Source: Tenrec ecaudatus (taxonomy: Eukaryota > Chordata > Mammalia > Afrosoricida > Tenrecidae). From it: DNA of 64,000 bases. This document shows positions 47,906 to 59,449 of the stretch, in pieces (the first letter of the stretch is position 1; every line of letters begins with the position of its first letter). The stretch covers positions 123,863,731-123,927,730 of the forward strand of contig NC_134535.1 of NCBI RefSeq assembly GCF_050624435.1, written 5' to 3'. A program made the position numbers and the translations under genes. Below the pieces are notes generated by a model. That model was not told where the DNA came from, searched no databases, and saw only the letters and a list, made by a program, of their open reading frames with translations.

Positions 47906-50300
47906 TAGTAGTCAATGGAGGTGCCTGTGAGAAGGCATTGAACAACAACAACAAAAATGCATGTAATGAGGAAGAGAACTAGATGCACATCTGGCATCTT
48001 CGAGAAGAAAATCGGAACTTGGAAAGGGCCTGAAACACAAGAATGACTTGGGTATTCTGAAAATAGGAAGGAGGCGAGAATGACTGAGAATGGTGAGTGC
48101 AGTAGGCCAGAAGTAGTAAAAGCCCACAGGAAGAAGTAGGAGACTTGTGCAGGCTCTTGTAGAATTGGAAAGAATTTTGAAATTTGGTTTCTTGTTAATT
48201 GGGCAGTATTACAAGTTTTTTCCATGGCATGACCTAATGAAATCCCATTTTAAAGAATTGATTTGGGCTTTTGTGAGGAGAATGGACTGAAAGCATTGGA
48301 GCAGTGGAGGGAGATCAGTCCGAAGGCAGGGTATGCTGGCAGTTTGGACTACAATGATGTTATTTGAGGTGATGAAAAGTGAATAGGTTGAGAGACTATT
48401 CTGATTTGTTATTAGGTTTCAAAGGAGAAGGAGTGGAAAGGGATACATGAAGAATGAATTTATGGACTGTTGGTGTAAACAGCTGGTGCCTTTTCCTAGA
48501 CGTGATGGGAGACATTCGGGAGTGTAGTTTTGAACACATTGAAGTTGAAATGACGATTCCTCCAAATGGAGAGCCAAAGTAAGCAGTTATGAATACAACT
48601 CTGAGTTTGAGGGGAGAAACCACAGATACTCCACAGCGAGAAGTTGTTTGGGTATCTTTGTCAATACACTGTTTAGAGCCCCTAGATCTAATAGCTCAAT
48701 CAGACAAGAAGTCAGAGGGCTGAACTTTGAAACACAGTAACTTTTAAGAGTCAGCAAAATAAGAAGTGAGCTGAGATCTTTGAAAAGGACTTTGAGTGAG
48801 GCAGGAAGAAAACCAGAACAGTGTGTTGCCTTGAGATTCAAGTGAAGAACTCCCTTAGAGAAGGATTTCAAGGACAGAGTGAGCAACATTGTCGGTTGGT
48901 CCTGAGAGATGGAATAAGATGGAGCTGAAACATGATTACTAAAACTGTGGATTTCACAAGACCTGTTTCAAGTCACGAGATTAAACCCTGATGGGTGTGG
49001 GTTGATGATAGAAGTGGAAACAGTAGGTCTGAACAAATCTGGGAAGAACAGGTGTATAAAAGAGAGACCAAAAAAAAGACCAAAAAAAAAAAAAAAGAGA
49101 GAGAGACCAAAAACTGGAGTAGAAAACAGAAAAGATGGAGCCAGATGTTTTAGAGTTACTGTATTTTTGTTGTATTTCTTTTTACAAGATGGGATGTATA
49201 TTTATATGCTGAGAGGAACAATGTAGTTGAGAAGCAGAAATGTGTCGCTTATTAGAAAGGAATGATTGTAGGAATTCATTCCTTTAGTATGTAAAAAGGG
49301 ATAACGCTCAGTCGGAAAAAGAAGGTGATTTAGACACACAGATAACTCATTCCATGTAACATAAAGAAAGGCCAAAGTTCAGGCGAGTCCATTGCTAAAT
49401 CGTGGAAGACAAAAGTTCTCTTCTGATGGTTTTGGTTTGCTCTTGAGCTAAGAAACATGATCATAAGTTGAGAGAAGAAAAGAACAGCAACTGGGACATT
49501 GAGGAGAAAAATGAAAGATGTAAAACAATCCCCTGGGAGAGTGGGGAGATGTAGGAATATAGAAGGGCCATCGGGAGGGAGGTGGAATTTGTTCTAAAAT
49601 GTATAGTCATGAATGTAAAGGGAGGTCAGCCAATAGAGTGGTTCACCAGTCATGTTCTTTATTTTTTGGTACAAGTAGCAACCAGCAAAAAGTTGGATTT
49701 TAAGAAAGTTGGATTTCTTCTGGCAGAACAGGTAAAGGAGCTCAGGGTGGGCTATGAAAACCCAGCTAAGAAAGGTAAGACGTGAGGACATAAGAAGGTG
49801 ATAGATAATATAAAAGTGGTAAGATAAGTAGACTACAAGAATAAGGGTGAAAAATAAGAGTGAGAAATATCAGAGGAAAGGGTTGGAAACAAGTTTTAAA
49901 AGAGTGTGGAAATAATAATAGCTATAGAATATGTTATTGAAATATATTGGAGGATAAAAATACCTTGCAATGCAAAAGAGATTGAAGGTCAAGACTTCAG
50001 GTTCACGATCCATAGACATAGAAAACAAAAGTACTAAATATTTCATATAGACCACATTTGGTAAGAAACTTAGTGAGTTGGGTGTTAAAATCTTCAAAGA
50101 ATAAACAAGAATGAACTGGATTCTGTCAATTATTTCAACAACAACAAAAGAAGAGCAACTCCTTCAAAGGAGCTGATGGCTTTGAGGGAGGAGAGAAACA
50201 TATTTTTGAAGTGAAAAGGATGGCATTACCTCATCTCCAAGAACAGGGACCGCTGCAGTGTGGGAGGGTGGAGGCCACATCACGTGCTACCGTAAAAGTG
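47906..50300. other. Unique or anciently repeated intergenic DNA
   Basis: 2.4 kb with no recognisable gene. GA-rich plus strand; short A-runs at 49069-49100. Readings up to 107 codons lack codon bias or known domains. Confidence 0.45.
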
Positions 50301-50830
50301 CTTAAACATGACTCTTCTCTCCTTTGCCCCACAATCCTAACTATAACTCAGGATTGGTCAGTGCTGCCATTCCTCTGAATATGAAAGCCCCCCCCCCATC
50401 TCAAAAGCAGGAGCAGAGAGGACCCCAGTGCCATCAAGAAAGAACAGAGACCAGCCAAGCGAGTTGGACATCCCTGTCTGAAGTGGTGGAGGCAGCAGAG
50501 GACTCATGGAAGAGCATTAGACAGAGCAAATGAGTTCTACCAAGACAGAGCAGAGGCAGTAAGACCCAGCAGCTGGGTGGCTTCCTGAACCACAGAGGCA
50601 GGGGCTGGGGGACCACATCACTGAGAGGGTAAAGACCCGAAAGAGACTTGCCTGCTGGCTGAGGAGAGATGTTGCTGTGGACCAAGGACTAGATGAGATT
50701 TCTTATCCTGACTTGTGGTAACCTGTTATCTTCCCTAATAAAACAGCATAATCATGAGTATTCTCTGTGAGTTCAGTGTGGCCATTGCGATAAATCATCG
50801 AACCCAGCCAGAGAAGTAGCATGCCATGGG
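50301..50830 (+). mobile_element. Possible LTR or SINE-like repeat
   Basis: ggtaacctgttatcttccct then aataaaacagcataatcatg looks like a repeat 3' end with a poly(A) signal (50739). I recall similar sequence in afrotherian genomes but cannot name it. Confidence 0.3.
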
Positions 50831-52560
50831 AGGGATGCTTAGTGTCAGAGAAGGGTAAAAGAAGGATGGAGGCATGCCTGACCTCTGCTTTGTGGCCATA
50901 GGCCTTGGGCTGGTGTGGAATTGGATTATACTTATCCTTTGTGTAGTCAGAGGGGGGTACATGTAACAGCAATTCCATTTCTTCACCTCATGATAGGGAT
51001 ACAAGAGAAGTCAGATCCTCATATTTCAAGCACCAAGATTCAGGAAATAAGAAGGATGTGTGCATTTTGCTTCTAATCAAATCTTTGCTCCTCCAGACGA
51101 TTCTTTTTGAAGAGTTGCGAGAAGATGACATATTGGGTTGTTTAAGAGTAAGTTCAGAATGATATGGGGAGGAGAGACTGGCTGGTGAAAGATGCCTGAG
51201 ACCTGATGGTCTTGTGTTCATTTAGATAGAAGTCTGTGTGGGTATTGGTTTGCTGTTCTCTTATGAGGAACGAGATATTTAATTCTGATTATAGCTTTCG
51301 TTTTCAGAACAGACTCTTAGGAAGTTGAAGTGAGGAATGACGGAGTTATGGAGATTAGTGTTCTCCCTAGAAAGACCATGAGCGCTGTAGTCTCCTGAGC
51401 CATCCTGCCATAGACATGGCTGAGACCGCCTGAACAATGCAAATTGCTCCCTGACAGTTTCTCTGCCTCCTACATTGCCCCTCTCCTTGCTCCGGTGAGA
51501 GTACTCACATTTCCATAATGTCTAATTCACCTTATTGTTTAGACCATTTCCTACAGAACTAAATCCAGATGTTTCCTAAGGGACACAAGTCACTGACTCG
51601 GAATTCCTATCACTAAACTCCGGCCAACTGGATTACTACTTGCAGGTTGCCTAAGAGATCACCTTATTTCACAACCCGATGTCTTGACTCACACAGCCTT
51701 ATCTATGCGGAATACATTTCACATCTGTCTGTGTGTCCGCTAGGAATCCTCTGGCAATCAATAACAGAAAAGCAACTAGCAGTTGCTTAAACAAATAAGC
51801 AAGCCATCTGTAGGTTGATATTCCAAGGTCGCCGCCATTGCCCCATACTGCGGGCAGGAACACAACCCTTTCTGTCTCTTGACTTGGCTCAGCATGCAAA
51901 CCTCCATCCTCCTGCTCTTTGCTTTTTCTTTTTTTTCTCTTAAGAAATCCATGGAAACCAAGCATCGTATCAATTTTCCAAGCCAAAGAAAAACATACAC
52001 TGGTAGGTCCATTTTCTTTCAAGAAAGCATTTCCTGCAAGTCTCATTTAGTAGTTTTCTACTTACATCCCACTGGCCCAATGATACCAAATAGACACAAG
52101 TTTGAAGACGGCTAGCAGGAAGGTATGCTCAGGGGGACGAGGATGAATCCAGCCAGTGAACAGTGACTGCCATAGTTGGCTTGGAAAATACCTTCTCTAA
52201 TTTTGAGATTCAGCTCAAACATCAACTCATAGAAATCCAAATATGTAAACATATATGGGCATATGTATCATTCTTTCACCATTAAATGAAATGTCTAGCG
52301 TATACACTAACATTAGGGATATATATTTCAGATACTGTTCTAGGTGGAGTCCTTGGGGGTAAAAAGAGCAAGTGTTCAGCTGTGCATACAAGTGTACACA
52401 CACACATTTTTCACTCACCAAGGAAAATTCACCCTGTGACATAGCCCCAACCTTGCTCCATATTCAAAAACAAACTGCATAGACTTAAAATATAAAATGC
52501 AAATTTTGTTTAGAAGAATATCTTTTCCTAAGTGACATGTGCAGAATTGCCTCCCACACA
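50831..52560. other. No recognised feature
   Basis: Intergenic. No repeat, exon or regulatory structure I can support. Confidence 0.45.
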
Positions 52561-52930
52561 GAAAACAAAAGATACGTTAAAGTAAAATCAATAGTCTGAG
52601 CAATTGTGCTGAACGTCACTAGTAAAAGTAACTTGAAAAAAACAAATGAAAAAGGTTCATGTTCCCCAACTACCAGATTGACAAAAGTTAAACTGATGAG
52701 TTTTGAGGAAATAAGTGCTCTCAGATATTGCTGGGGAAAACGTAAATTGGCAGACATTTTAGAAGCAATATGACATCATCTATAAAATCTTCTTAATGTG
52801 TCTCCTTGACTCAGCAACTTCACAGGACAGATCGATCAGACCCAATACTTCTACCCGCCCAGAAGTATGGACATGGAAGTAGGGCCATTGAATTGTCACC
52901 TGTAGCAAGTGGTTTTAGTCGAGGCATAGC
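52561..52930 (+). mobile_element. Old L1 fragment
   Basis: ctcagatattgctggggaaa, aaattggcagacattttaga and gactcagcaacttcacagga fit an ancient L1 3' UTR. Confidence 0.5.
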
Positions 52931-53055
52931 ACGAGCTAGCATCTGTTAAAACTGAATATGTGTACTGATCAATCCTCTTAAGAAATCTGCAGGAGAATGT
53001 GTTCTGCTTTTAACTTTGTTCAGTCAAATATTTCTCTCATAAAAATTAAAAACTG

Positions 53056-53167
53056 TACAGATGTGCTTTATACAATTGATGTATGTATATGTATGAACTG
53101 TGAAAAGAATTGTATCAGCCCCAATAAATTGTTAAAATAAAAAATAAATAAATAAATAAATTTTAAA
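53056..53167 (+). mobile_element. Very short L1 3' end
   Basis: tacagatgtgctttatacaa through tatcagccccaataaattgt with an (AAAT)n tail. Perfect 15 bp duplication aaaaattaaaaactg (53041-53055, 53168-53182). Confidence 0.93.
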
Positions 53168-53663
53168 AAAAATTAAAAACTGAGAAGGCACGAATTAGAC
53201 ACACTTATCTTTAAGAGCAACATCTCTGTAGCTAGGTGTTTCTCTAACTGTGGGTTTTGCCCCGCATACTTCATGTAAAGACACAGTGAGCACACCCTGT
53301 GTAGTCCAAGTAAAATGGTTGTGTCATTCCTGAGGGTTCTCCCTTTGAAGATGGGTTGATGTGTAACCAGCTGAAATGTCCTCCTTGGTCAGGCACTGCT
53401 GGTCGCTTGAAAGCCCCTCTTTTTAGGCAAAGTGAATGAAGTGTACAAAGGGAGTTCTATATAGTTCCTGGAAATGCGGTCCCTACAGCAATACCGTACA
53501 AGGGGAAAGTATTTTGCTGTTTGCTTTTCGTAAGGTCTATCTGCTGCCTAATCTTGTCTCTCATTTCCAAAACACTCCTCCTTTGTTTTTTTATGGCATG
53601 TTTTCCTGTGTTTTGTTCCCCGCTGTCTTTCCCATGTCCTGCTTCTCTTTTTTCCCCCTAATG

Positions 53664-53867
53664 CATCGTTCTCAACCTGTGGGTCGTGACCCCTTTGGGG
53701 GTTGAACGACCCTTTCACAGAGGTCACCCTATTCATAGCAGTAGCAAAATGACAGTGATGAAGTAGCAACTCTATGGTTGCTAAAAAATAACTCTATGGT
53801 TAGGGGTCAACACAACACGAGGAACTGAATTCAAGGGTGGAGGCATGAAGAAGGTTGAGAACCACTG
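53664..53867 (+). mobile_element. SPIN (hAT) MITE
   Basis: 204 bp, termini catcgttctcaacctgtggg and ggttgagaaccactg. An octamer ccctaatg precedes it and ggctaatg occurs two bases after the end, so the duplication is only approximate. Confidence 0.88.
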
Positions 53868-54224
53868 AGGGCTAATGTCTTTTCTTGCTTGCTCCTCCCA
53901 CCCCCAGCTTTGTACCACAATCACGCGCTGAAGACAGCTGAGTTGTGCAGAACTTGCCAACATGTACACTCCCTTTCTTGTCAAGCAGCTTCCTCAGGTA
54001 ACCCAACTTGCTTATTTCCTGGAAATGCTGAGCGATAGCATCCCTGTATGCAAAACAAAACAAATATGAAATAGCCTCTTCGGTCATTAAAATTCAAGAC
54101 ACAAAGATTATCTTTTACGTCGGTACTAAAGTTTACAATGTCAAACATTCTGACACATATAGCATCTTGATTAAAACTGCTCCATGATAGCACAGATATT
54201 GTTACCAAAAGCGCCCCCCCAAAA

Positions 54225-54290
54225 AAATCATTGCCATTGGGTTGATAGACCTGTGGCAACTCCATGAGATTTAAGAGTTCAAACCACCAT
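54225..54290 (-). repeat. AfroSINE 3' remnant
   Basis: tcattgccattgggttgata in reverse, then cut short. Confidence 0.45.
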
Positions 54291-54689
54291 ACCAGAGTGG
54301 ATTACCCAGTTAGCAAGATAAACATGGACTCACTTGGGATTATTACTCACCTGTAGTGAACAATTCCACATCAAAGATGTGGTGAAAAGGTGAAAGCGTG
54401 CACTACAGATGGGCAAGTAAGCACATGAAAGTCTGTGCCTACTTAGCTTACTAGGTTCCATCTGTTTAGGTTTGTAAATTTGAAAAAAAAAGAAAAAAGC
54501 TTTGATTCTGTAGGAAGGTGCTGTGGGATGGGGAGAGAATCAAATGTCTGCCTTACCTAATGTCTGCCTTACCTAACTAGTAGCAGAATCTTTGCTGTAG
54601 TGGGGGAGGGGGAATGTGAACTTGGACACTATCGACTAATATGGAACCACAAGTAAGCAAACCTCGTTTATTGGATAATCCAACAGTGC

Positions 54690-54862
54690 CACCAGTAGAG
54701 CAGTAAGTGGGCATGCACTTAACTCTGTGCTACTCAGAGTCTAGGAGATGCTATTACTCTCACCCTTATTAGCGTGGAAGATGAGGCTCAGATGTTAGGT
54801 GAGCTACTCAGAAACATACTACTGAGGCAGAACTATGACTCGGGTGTCCTGCCAACCAACCA
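54690..54862 (+). repeat. MIR SINE
   Basis: cttaactctgtgctactcag, gaagatgaggctcagatgtt and gaggcagaactatgactcgg follow the MIR consensus order. Confidence 0.65.
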
Positions 54863-55269
54863 AGCCATTTTCTCCCTCAAACTCATTTTTTTTCTCCCTG
54901 AGAAGGAAAAGTTTTGATTTCAAGAGCATTTGGGGAAAAATACTCCGGTCTCAAAATTAAAAGTTTCGAAGACATTATCGAGGGAAACATTTTTGCCAAA
55001 ACGTCCTGTTTCTCTCGCATTACACTGACAGCAGGGTCACTCTCCTGTGGACAATGCCTCGGTCCCTCACCTTAATCCATCCCCTCCCCAGGACTCCCGC
55101 TTTAGATGGTCCTTTCTCACTCCATACAGGTCAGCTTTTGCTTTCTGTCTCCCATGCAACGTTTATGGAAGCTACATTTCACTCAAAATCGTCCAAGTCT
55201 CATCGTTTGAAGAAATTTCCCCTTCTCCGAGACAACTTTGCCACGCACGCAAATCATCCACATCCTCGT
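54863..55269. other. A2M upstream flank
   Basis: Mostly unique. 55020-55260 is C/T-rich. No further element identified, but distal A2M enhancers could lie here. Confidence 0.4.
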
Positions 55270-55540
55270 CCGATAAACTGGGAAACTGATTGTCTCCCCG
55301 TTAATCGCATTTCTTAACCAGTAGCTCTACACAGCTGGGTTCTGGCGCTTGGCTGTAATTGGGCTGCCACAGAGGGCAATGACCCTTGGAGAAAATGTTT
55401 AGAGACCTTGCGTGGGTGGAACTTCCTGTTTGCCCAGAGCTTGTAGCATAAAGCCCAGTTGCTCGGACGGGCTTTGGGGACTAGTCTGAGTGCAGGAAGG
55501 AGAGGACTATCAGTCTCCCTGCGTCCAATCTCCCGGCAGC
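55270..55540 (+). promoter_or_regulatory. A2M: A2M proximal promoter and 5' UTR
   Basis: A TATA-like CATAAAG sits at 55448-55454, about 90 bp before the ATG, so transcription probably starts near 55475-55485. A CTGGGAA core (55278-55284) lies about 200 bp upstream of that start. It matches the core of the IL-6/STAT3 acute-phase response element known from rat and human A2M promoters. GTTAAT (55300-55305) and TTAAC (55314-55318) resemble HNF1 half-sites, fitting liver expression, but their spacing is not that of a full HNF1 site. Site roles are inferred from family knowledge and position. Confidence 0.55.
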
Positions 55541-55614
55541 ATGGAGAAGAACAAACTTCATCTGAGCCTGATTTTGCTCCTCCTGGCCCTCCTGCCCAAA
55601 GTCTCTGGAAACCC
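55541..55614 (+). CDS. A2M: A2M exon 1, signal peptide
   Basis: Coding part of exon 1. The ATG at 55541 has a strong context (A at -3, G at +4) and no competing in-frame start nearby. It encodes MEKNKLHLSLILLLLALLPK followed by VSGN and two bases of a Pro codon. This is a typical secretory signal: charged N-end, hydrophobic core LSLILLLLALL, then the small residues VSG near the expected cleavage. It aligns with the human A2M leader (MGKNKLLHPSLVLLLLVLLP). Donor CCC|GTGAGT, phase 2. Confidence 0.95.
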
Positions 55615-57440
55615 GTGAGTTCCACACCCAGCCTGAATTTTATGAATCTTTTCTTTTATTTTAGATTTCCCTTCTATATCATTTGCCTTTTCTATGACAT
55701 TGCTGCCTTCTTTACACTAATGTCCCTTCCAACCAGGAGGGTCTGTAACTCTGATTTAATCTTTTTGCTCTTATCCTTAACCATTTCTCTTTGACTCTCT
55801 GGATCTCTAAATTTCTTCTAATTTCTCTTTCGCTTTATTAGAAATTGTTACTTTTAGAGAATACATTTCTAGTGCTTCATACTATACATATATGAATAGA
55901 GTTCACAGGAATATATGCACTTCTGTGTATTGTGTTGATGTGCTTCGCTTCACTTGTCTGCCTTCCCGGATAAGAGAAAGACCAGCCTCACTTTGATCAG
56001 CTTTTACTAGAGCACAGCTGAGGGCGAGGGGCGCCTCTAGTGTGGGCCATCAAGTACAATTTGAAGTACTAATGCTGATGAAGGGAAGGTGAAAGATTCT
56101 GATAATAGAAGCGAAAGCACTTTTTCAGGTCAGGTGGTGAGAGATTCTGTGTTCCAACCAAGTTAAAGACCTGAAGGATATACCACTTTATGGATTATGA
56201 AAAGTAATTCTTAAAAGTGGGTCACAGGGTGATTTTAGGCCTGCAGTGAAGAAGAAATTGTAAGGTGCTGGTGACACGCTACATCTGTTTTGCCTGTTAC
56301 TTATTTACTTGGTTCTGTGAACAGTTTTCCTCAGTACTTACATCTACACAAACAAAAATTATGAACAAAAGTAATGTCAAGCCTTGTTTCATTCTTGCAA
56401 TAAGAAATATTTGTTTATAAATAAATATATTGAGAGGAAAATAGATTTTTTTTCATTTAAAATGTACTTCTAAAGTGCAAGCTTCTTTTAATTGGGAAGT
56501 ATAACTAAGAATACATAATATATTTATTTTGCATTCATCAGCTATACACTAGTAAGACAGAAAAGTATCTCACTTTTGAAGAAAATGTTGACATTGAAAA
56601 CACTATGGCCACATTCTCTTTAAAAGAAGGCTTAACTGTTAATGTGTATGTTACATACATGTGCGTACTATGTATATGCATATAAACATATGTATAAGTA
56701 TATGCAAAAGTTAATATTCATAAAATATTTGGAAGCATAAAAGCCTAAAGATAAATTTCTGTGTGGTTAGTAGCATGGAAATTCAGGTACTAGGAAGGAA
56801 AAAAGAAAAGTTGTTATAGTTCCAAGCATTAAAAAAAAACTTTTAGACATTTAAAAAATAGATTTTATCAAGCATCTTAACATTATGGTACTTAAGACTC
56901 TATGAGAATCTTTTAAAATAGTCATGGAAGTTTTCGTTTAAGCGTCATGAGAAATAATACCTTTTGCTATGTTTGAAACTTGTTACAAAATAGATGTTTA
57001 CTTGAAAATTCGAAAGGAGTGTACAGTGCCAAAAAAATTATTTTAGGACATGTGAGCAAGAATGTTTTAAAACCACAGGAACGTGCTTCAGCTCTGTGTG
57101 AGGGTACTGCGAGAGCTTCTGCCGCATTCACGAGTTCCTAAGCGCCAAATCCCATTCACTAAAGGACCTTTTGGGGCTGAAGCCAGGGTCGAGCCATGAG
57201 CTAAAAGGCAAATATTTAAATGCAAACATGCATGGTTAGGTAACACTCTAAGATATGCTTAGGTCGGTGTCACAATTAGACTTTAAACTCCAAACAAATA
57301 ACTCCCTCTCGTTGAGCATCAAATTCCTGAGGAAGAAAATGCTTGCCATATCATTTTCACAAGGTTGCTGGTTATATATCATGTATATATTATAGACATT
57401 TTCTAAATACAAGTGCTTCCATATACATCAAGAAACATGA
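55615..57440 (+). other. A2M: A2M intron 1, left part
   Basis: AT-rich unique-looking sequence, free of recognisable young repeats for 1.8 kb. No splice-supported exon seen. Confidence 0.5.
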
Positions 57441-57514
57441 GGGTACTTCAGAATGTTTGTGGGGAAAGTAAAGTAAAAGATAATGGGGATTTTCCACAAA
57501 TTTTTGAATCCCCC
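57441..57514. mobile_element. Small palindromic MITE
   Basis: gggtacttcagaatgtttgt at one end pairs imperfectly with the reverse of acaaatttttgaatccccc at the other, giving a ~74 bp hairpin. catga lies at both edges. Resembles a mariner/pogo-type MITE common in mammals. Confidence 0.5.
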
Positions 57515-57840
57515 ATGAACACCATCTATCTGTCTGTCTATATATAAAAAGTCTATGAATTTATTGACTGTGTGGTTCCTGTACACCTGAGAGCTTTCAT
57601 TTTGGAACAATCCTATCATGAAATCAATTTATACCCCACCATCACCACCACCCCCACCACCCACCTCCACACACACACAGCATGGAAAATCATGAAGGGA
57701 GCACAACAGAGCATCAAGGGAAGCAAAGTCATGAAGTCTCTGAGGATAAAATAAACTTCTGACTCAGGGGCAGTACTTGGCACCTCATTAGATCTGGTTG
57801 GAAGACATTCATAAAAGTCAGCAGATAGGCCTGGAAATAT

Positions 57841-57875
57841 AAATAGGTAGGTAGATAGGCAGGTAGGTAGGTAGG

Positions 57876-57933
<58 letters not shown>

Positions 57934-57934
57934 T
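57841..57934 (+). repeat. (GGTA)n/(GATA)n microsatellite
   Basis: GGTA-type units then about 13 GATA units, inside L1 3' UTR sequence. Confidence 0.95.
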
Positions 57935-58975
57935 CAGGATAAACAATCCTGGAGGAGAAAGCCATGGGAGTGATGGTTCCAGTGGGGTATGCGAGAGGAA
58001 GGAGGGCGGGGAGGGAGTCTGGAGCCAACAAACTCAGGGACAAGGGAACAACAAGCTGATGGTGCCCAGTTATTAGAAGATATAGCACCTGGGGTCTTAA
58101 AGACTTGAAGTTAAGTCTAGCAAGGAAGCAACAAAGCCCATATGGAAGAAGCACACCAGCCTGTGTGATCACAAGGTGTTGATAGGATCAGGTATCAGAA
58201 GATCAAAAACAAGGATATCAATGTGCGGGAGGTGGTCAGAGTGGAGCCCCAAAGCCCATCTGTAGCCAATTGACCCCTCACAGAAGGGCCACACAGAAGG
58301 GACGATTTAGCCAAGGTGCAGTTTAGCACCAACAAAACACACATCATTTCTCTGGTTCTTTAATGCTTCCTCCCCACCACTATCATGAGCCCAGTTTTAC
58401 CTTAAAATTCATGCTGCTAGACCAGAATATGGCCACAGGTAATAAGAGCTTTCAACACCCAGAATCCAGGACAGCTAAACCCCTCAGAAACAGTCATGGG
58501 AATAGCGATACCATGAGGGTATGGAGAGGGGTTGGGAGGTAACCGTTAGTGATAATGTATGTATAACACACACACACACACACGCACACATACACACACT
58601 CCGAGGGGGATGTAAAAGAGAAATGTGGGTGAAGGGAGACAGTGATCGGTGTAAGATATGAAAATAATAATTTATAATTTATCAATGGATCATGAGGGTG
58701 GGGGAGGGAGGGAAAAAAGAAGAGCTGATACCAAAGATTCAAGTAGAAAGAAAATGTTTTGAAAATCATGATGGCCACATATGTACAAATATGCTTGATA
58801 CAATTCATGTGTGGGTTGTTATGAGAGCTGTAAAAGCCTCCAATAAAATGATTTATTTTTTAAAAGGAAAGAAATATGATGATGGCAACATGTGTACAAA
58901 TTTGCTTGATATAACTGATTTATGGATTGTTAGAATTTCTGTAAAAGCCCCCAATAAAATTATTTTTAAAATCAA
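57841..58975 (+). mobile_element. 5'-truncated L1 3' UTR in A2M intron 1
   Basis: L1 landmarks in order: caacaagctgatggtgccca, aagcacaccagcctgtgtga, tttctctggttctttaatgc, ccaataaaatgatttatttt. The terminal ~100 bp is repeated (58763-58860, then 58875-58970). A CA-repeat is at 58567-58602. Sense to A2M. Confidence 0.85.
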
Positions 58976-59265
58976 TTTAACACGTTATTTTAACAGAATT
59001 AACTTGTAACATTTGAGGTTAAATGCTTAAATACTGGGGTCCATGAAGTGAGGTATCAAACGCTTTTTGAGATATTTTTAAAGTTCCTATCACGGTAATG
59101 CTCATGGCATTGCACTACCGATTGAAAGGAAAAATCAATCAACAAAAGAGATTCGTTTCATATTCGCCTGGATGCCAAACTAAAGGTAGTGACAACTGTT
59201 ATGGAAAGCGGTGCTGTGGATAAGAATGGCTTTCCTAACAGGACTGCCTCCCCTTGCCTTCTCAG

Positions 59266-59449
59266 GCAGTATATGGTGCTGGTTCCCTCCCTGCTCCACA
59301 CCGGCACTCCAGAGAAGGGCTGTCTCCTTTTGAACCACCTGAATGAGACCGTGACTGTGAGTGCTTGCTTGGAGTCAGTCAGGGGAAACAGGAGCCTCTT
59401 CGCTGATCTCACGGTCGAGAAAGACCTGTTCCACTGTATCTCCTTCACT
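59266..59449 (+). CDS. A2M: A2M exon 2, macroglobulin domain 1
   Basis: 184 nt, acceptor ccttctcag, donor ACT|GTGAGT. After the base completing Pro25 it encodes 61 residues from [19 protein letters not shown] to HCISFT. Features seen (precursor numbering): N-glycosylation sequons at Asn51 (NET) and Asn66 (NRS), corresponding to known human sites Asn55 and Asn70. Cys44 and Cys82 are 38 residues apart, like the human Cys48-Cys86 disulfide pair. Cys59 stands where human A2M has Ser, an extra unpaired-looking cysteine. Confidence 0.96.

Noticed and set aside
47906..50300. Hidden A2MP1-like pseudogene between PZP and A2M
   Set aside because: Human has an A2M pseudogene near this locus, but I saw no A2M-like protein motif here in any frame. 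Absence is by eye only.
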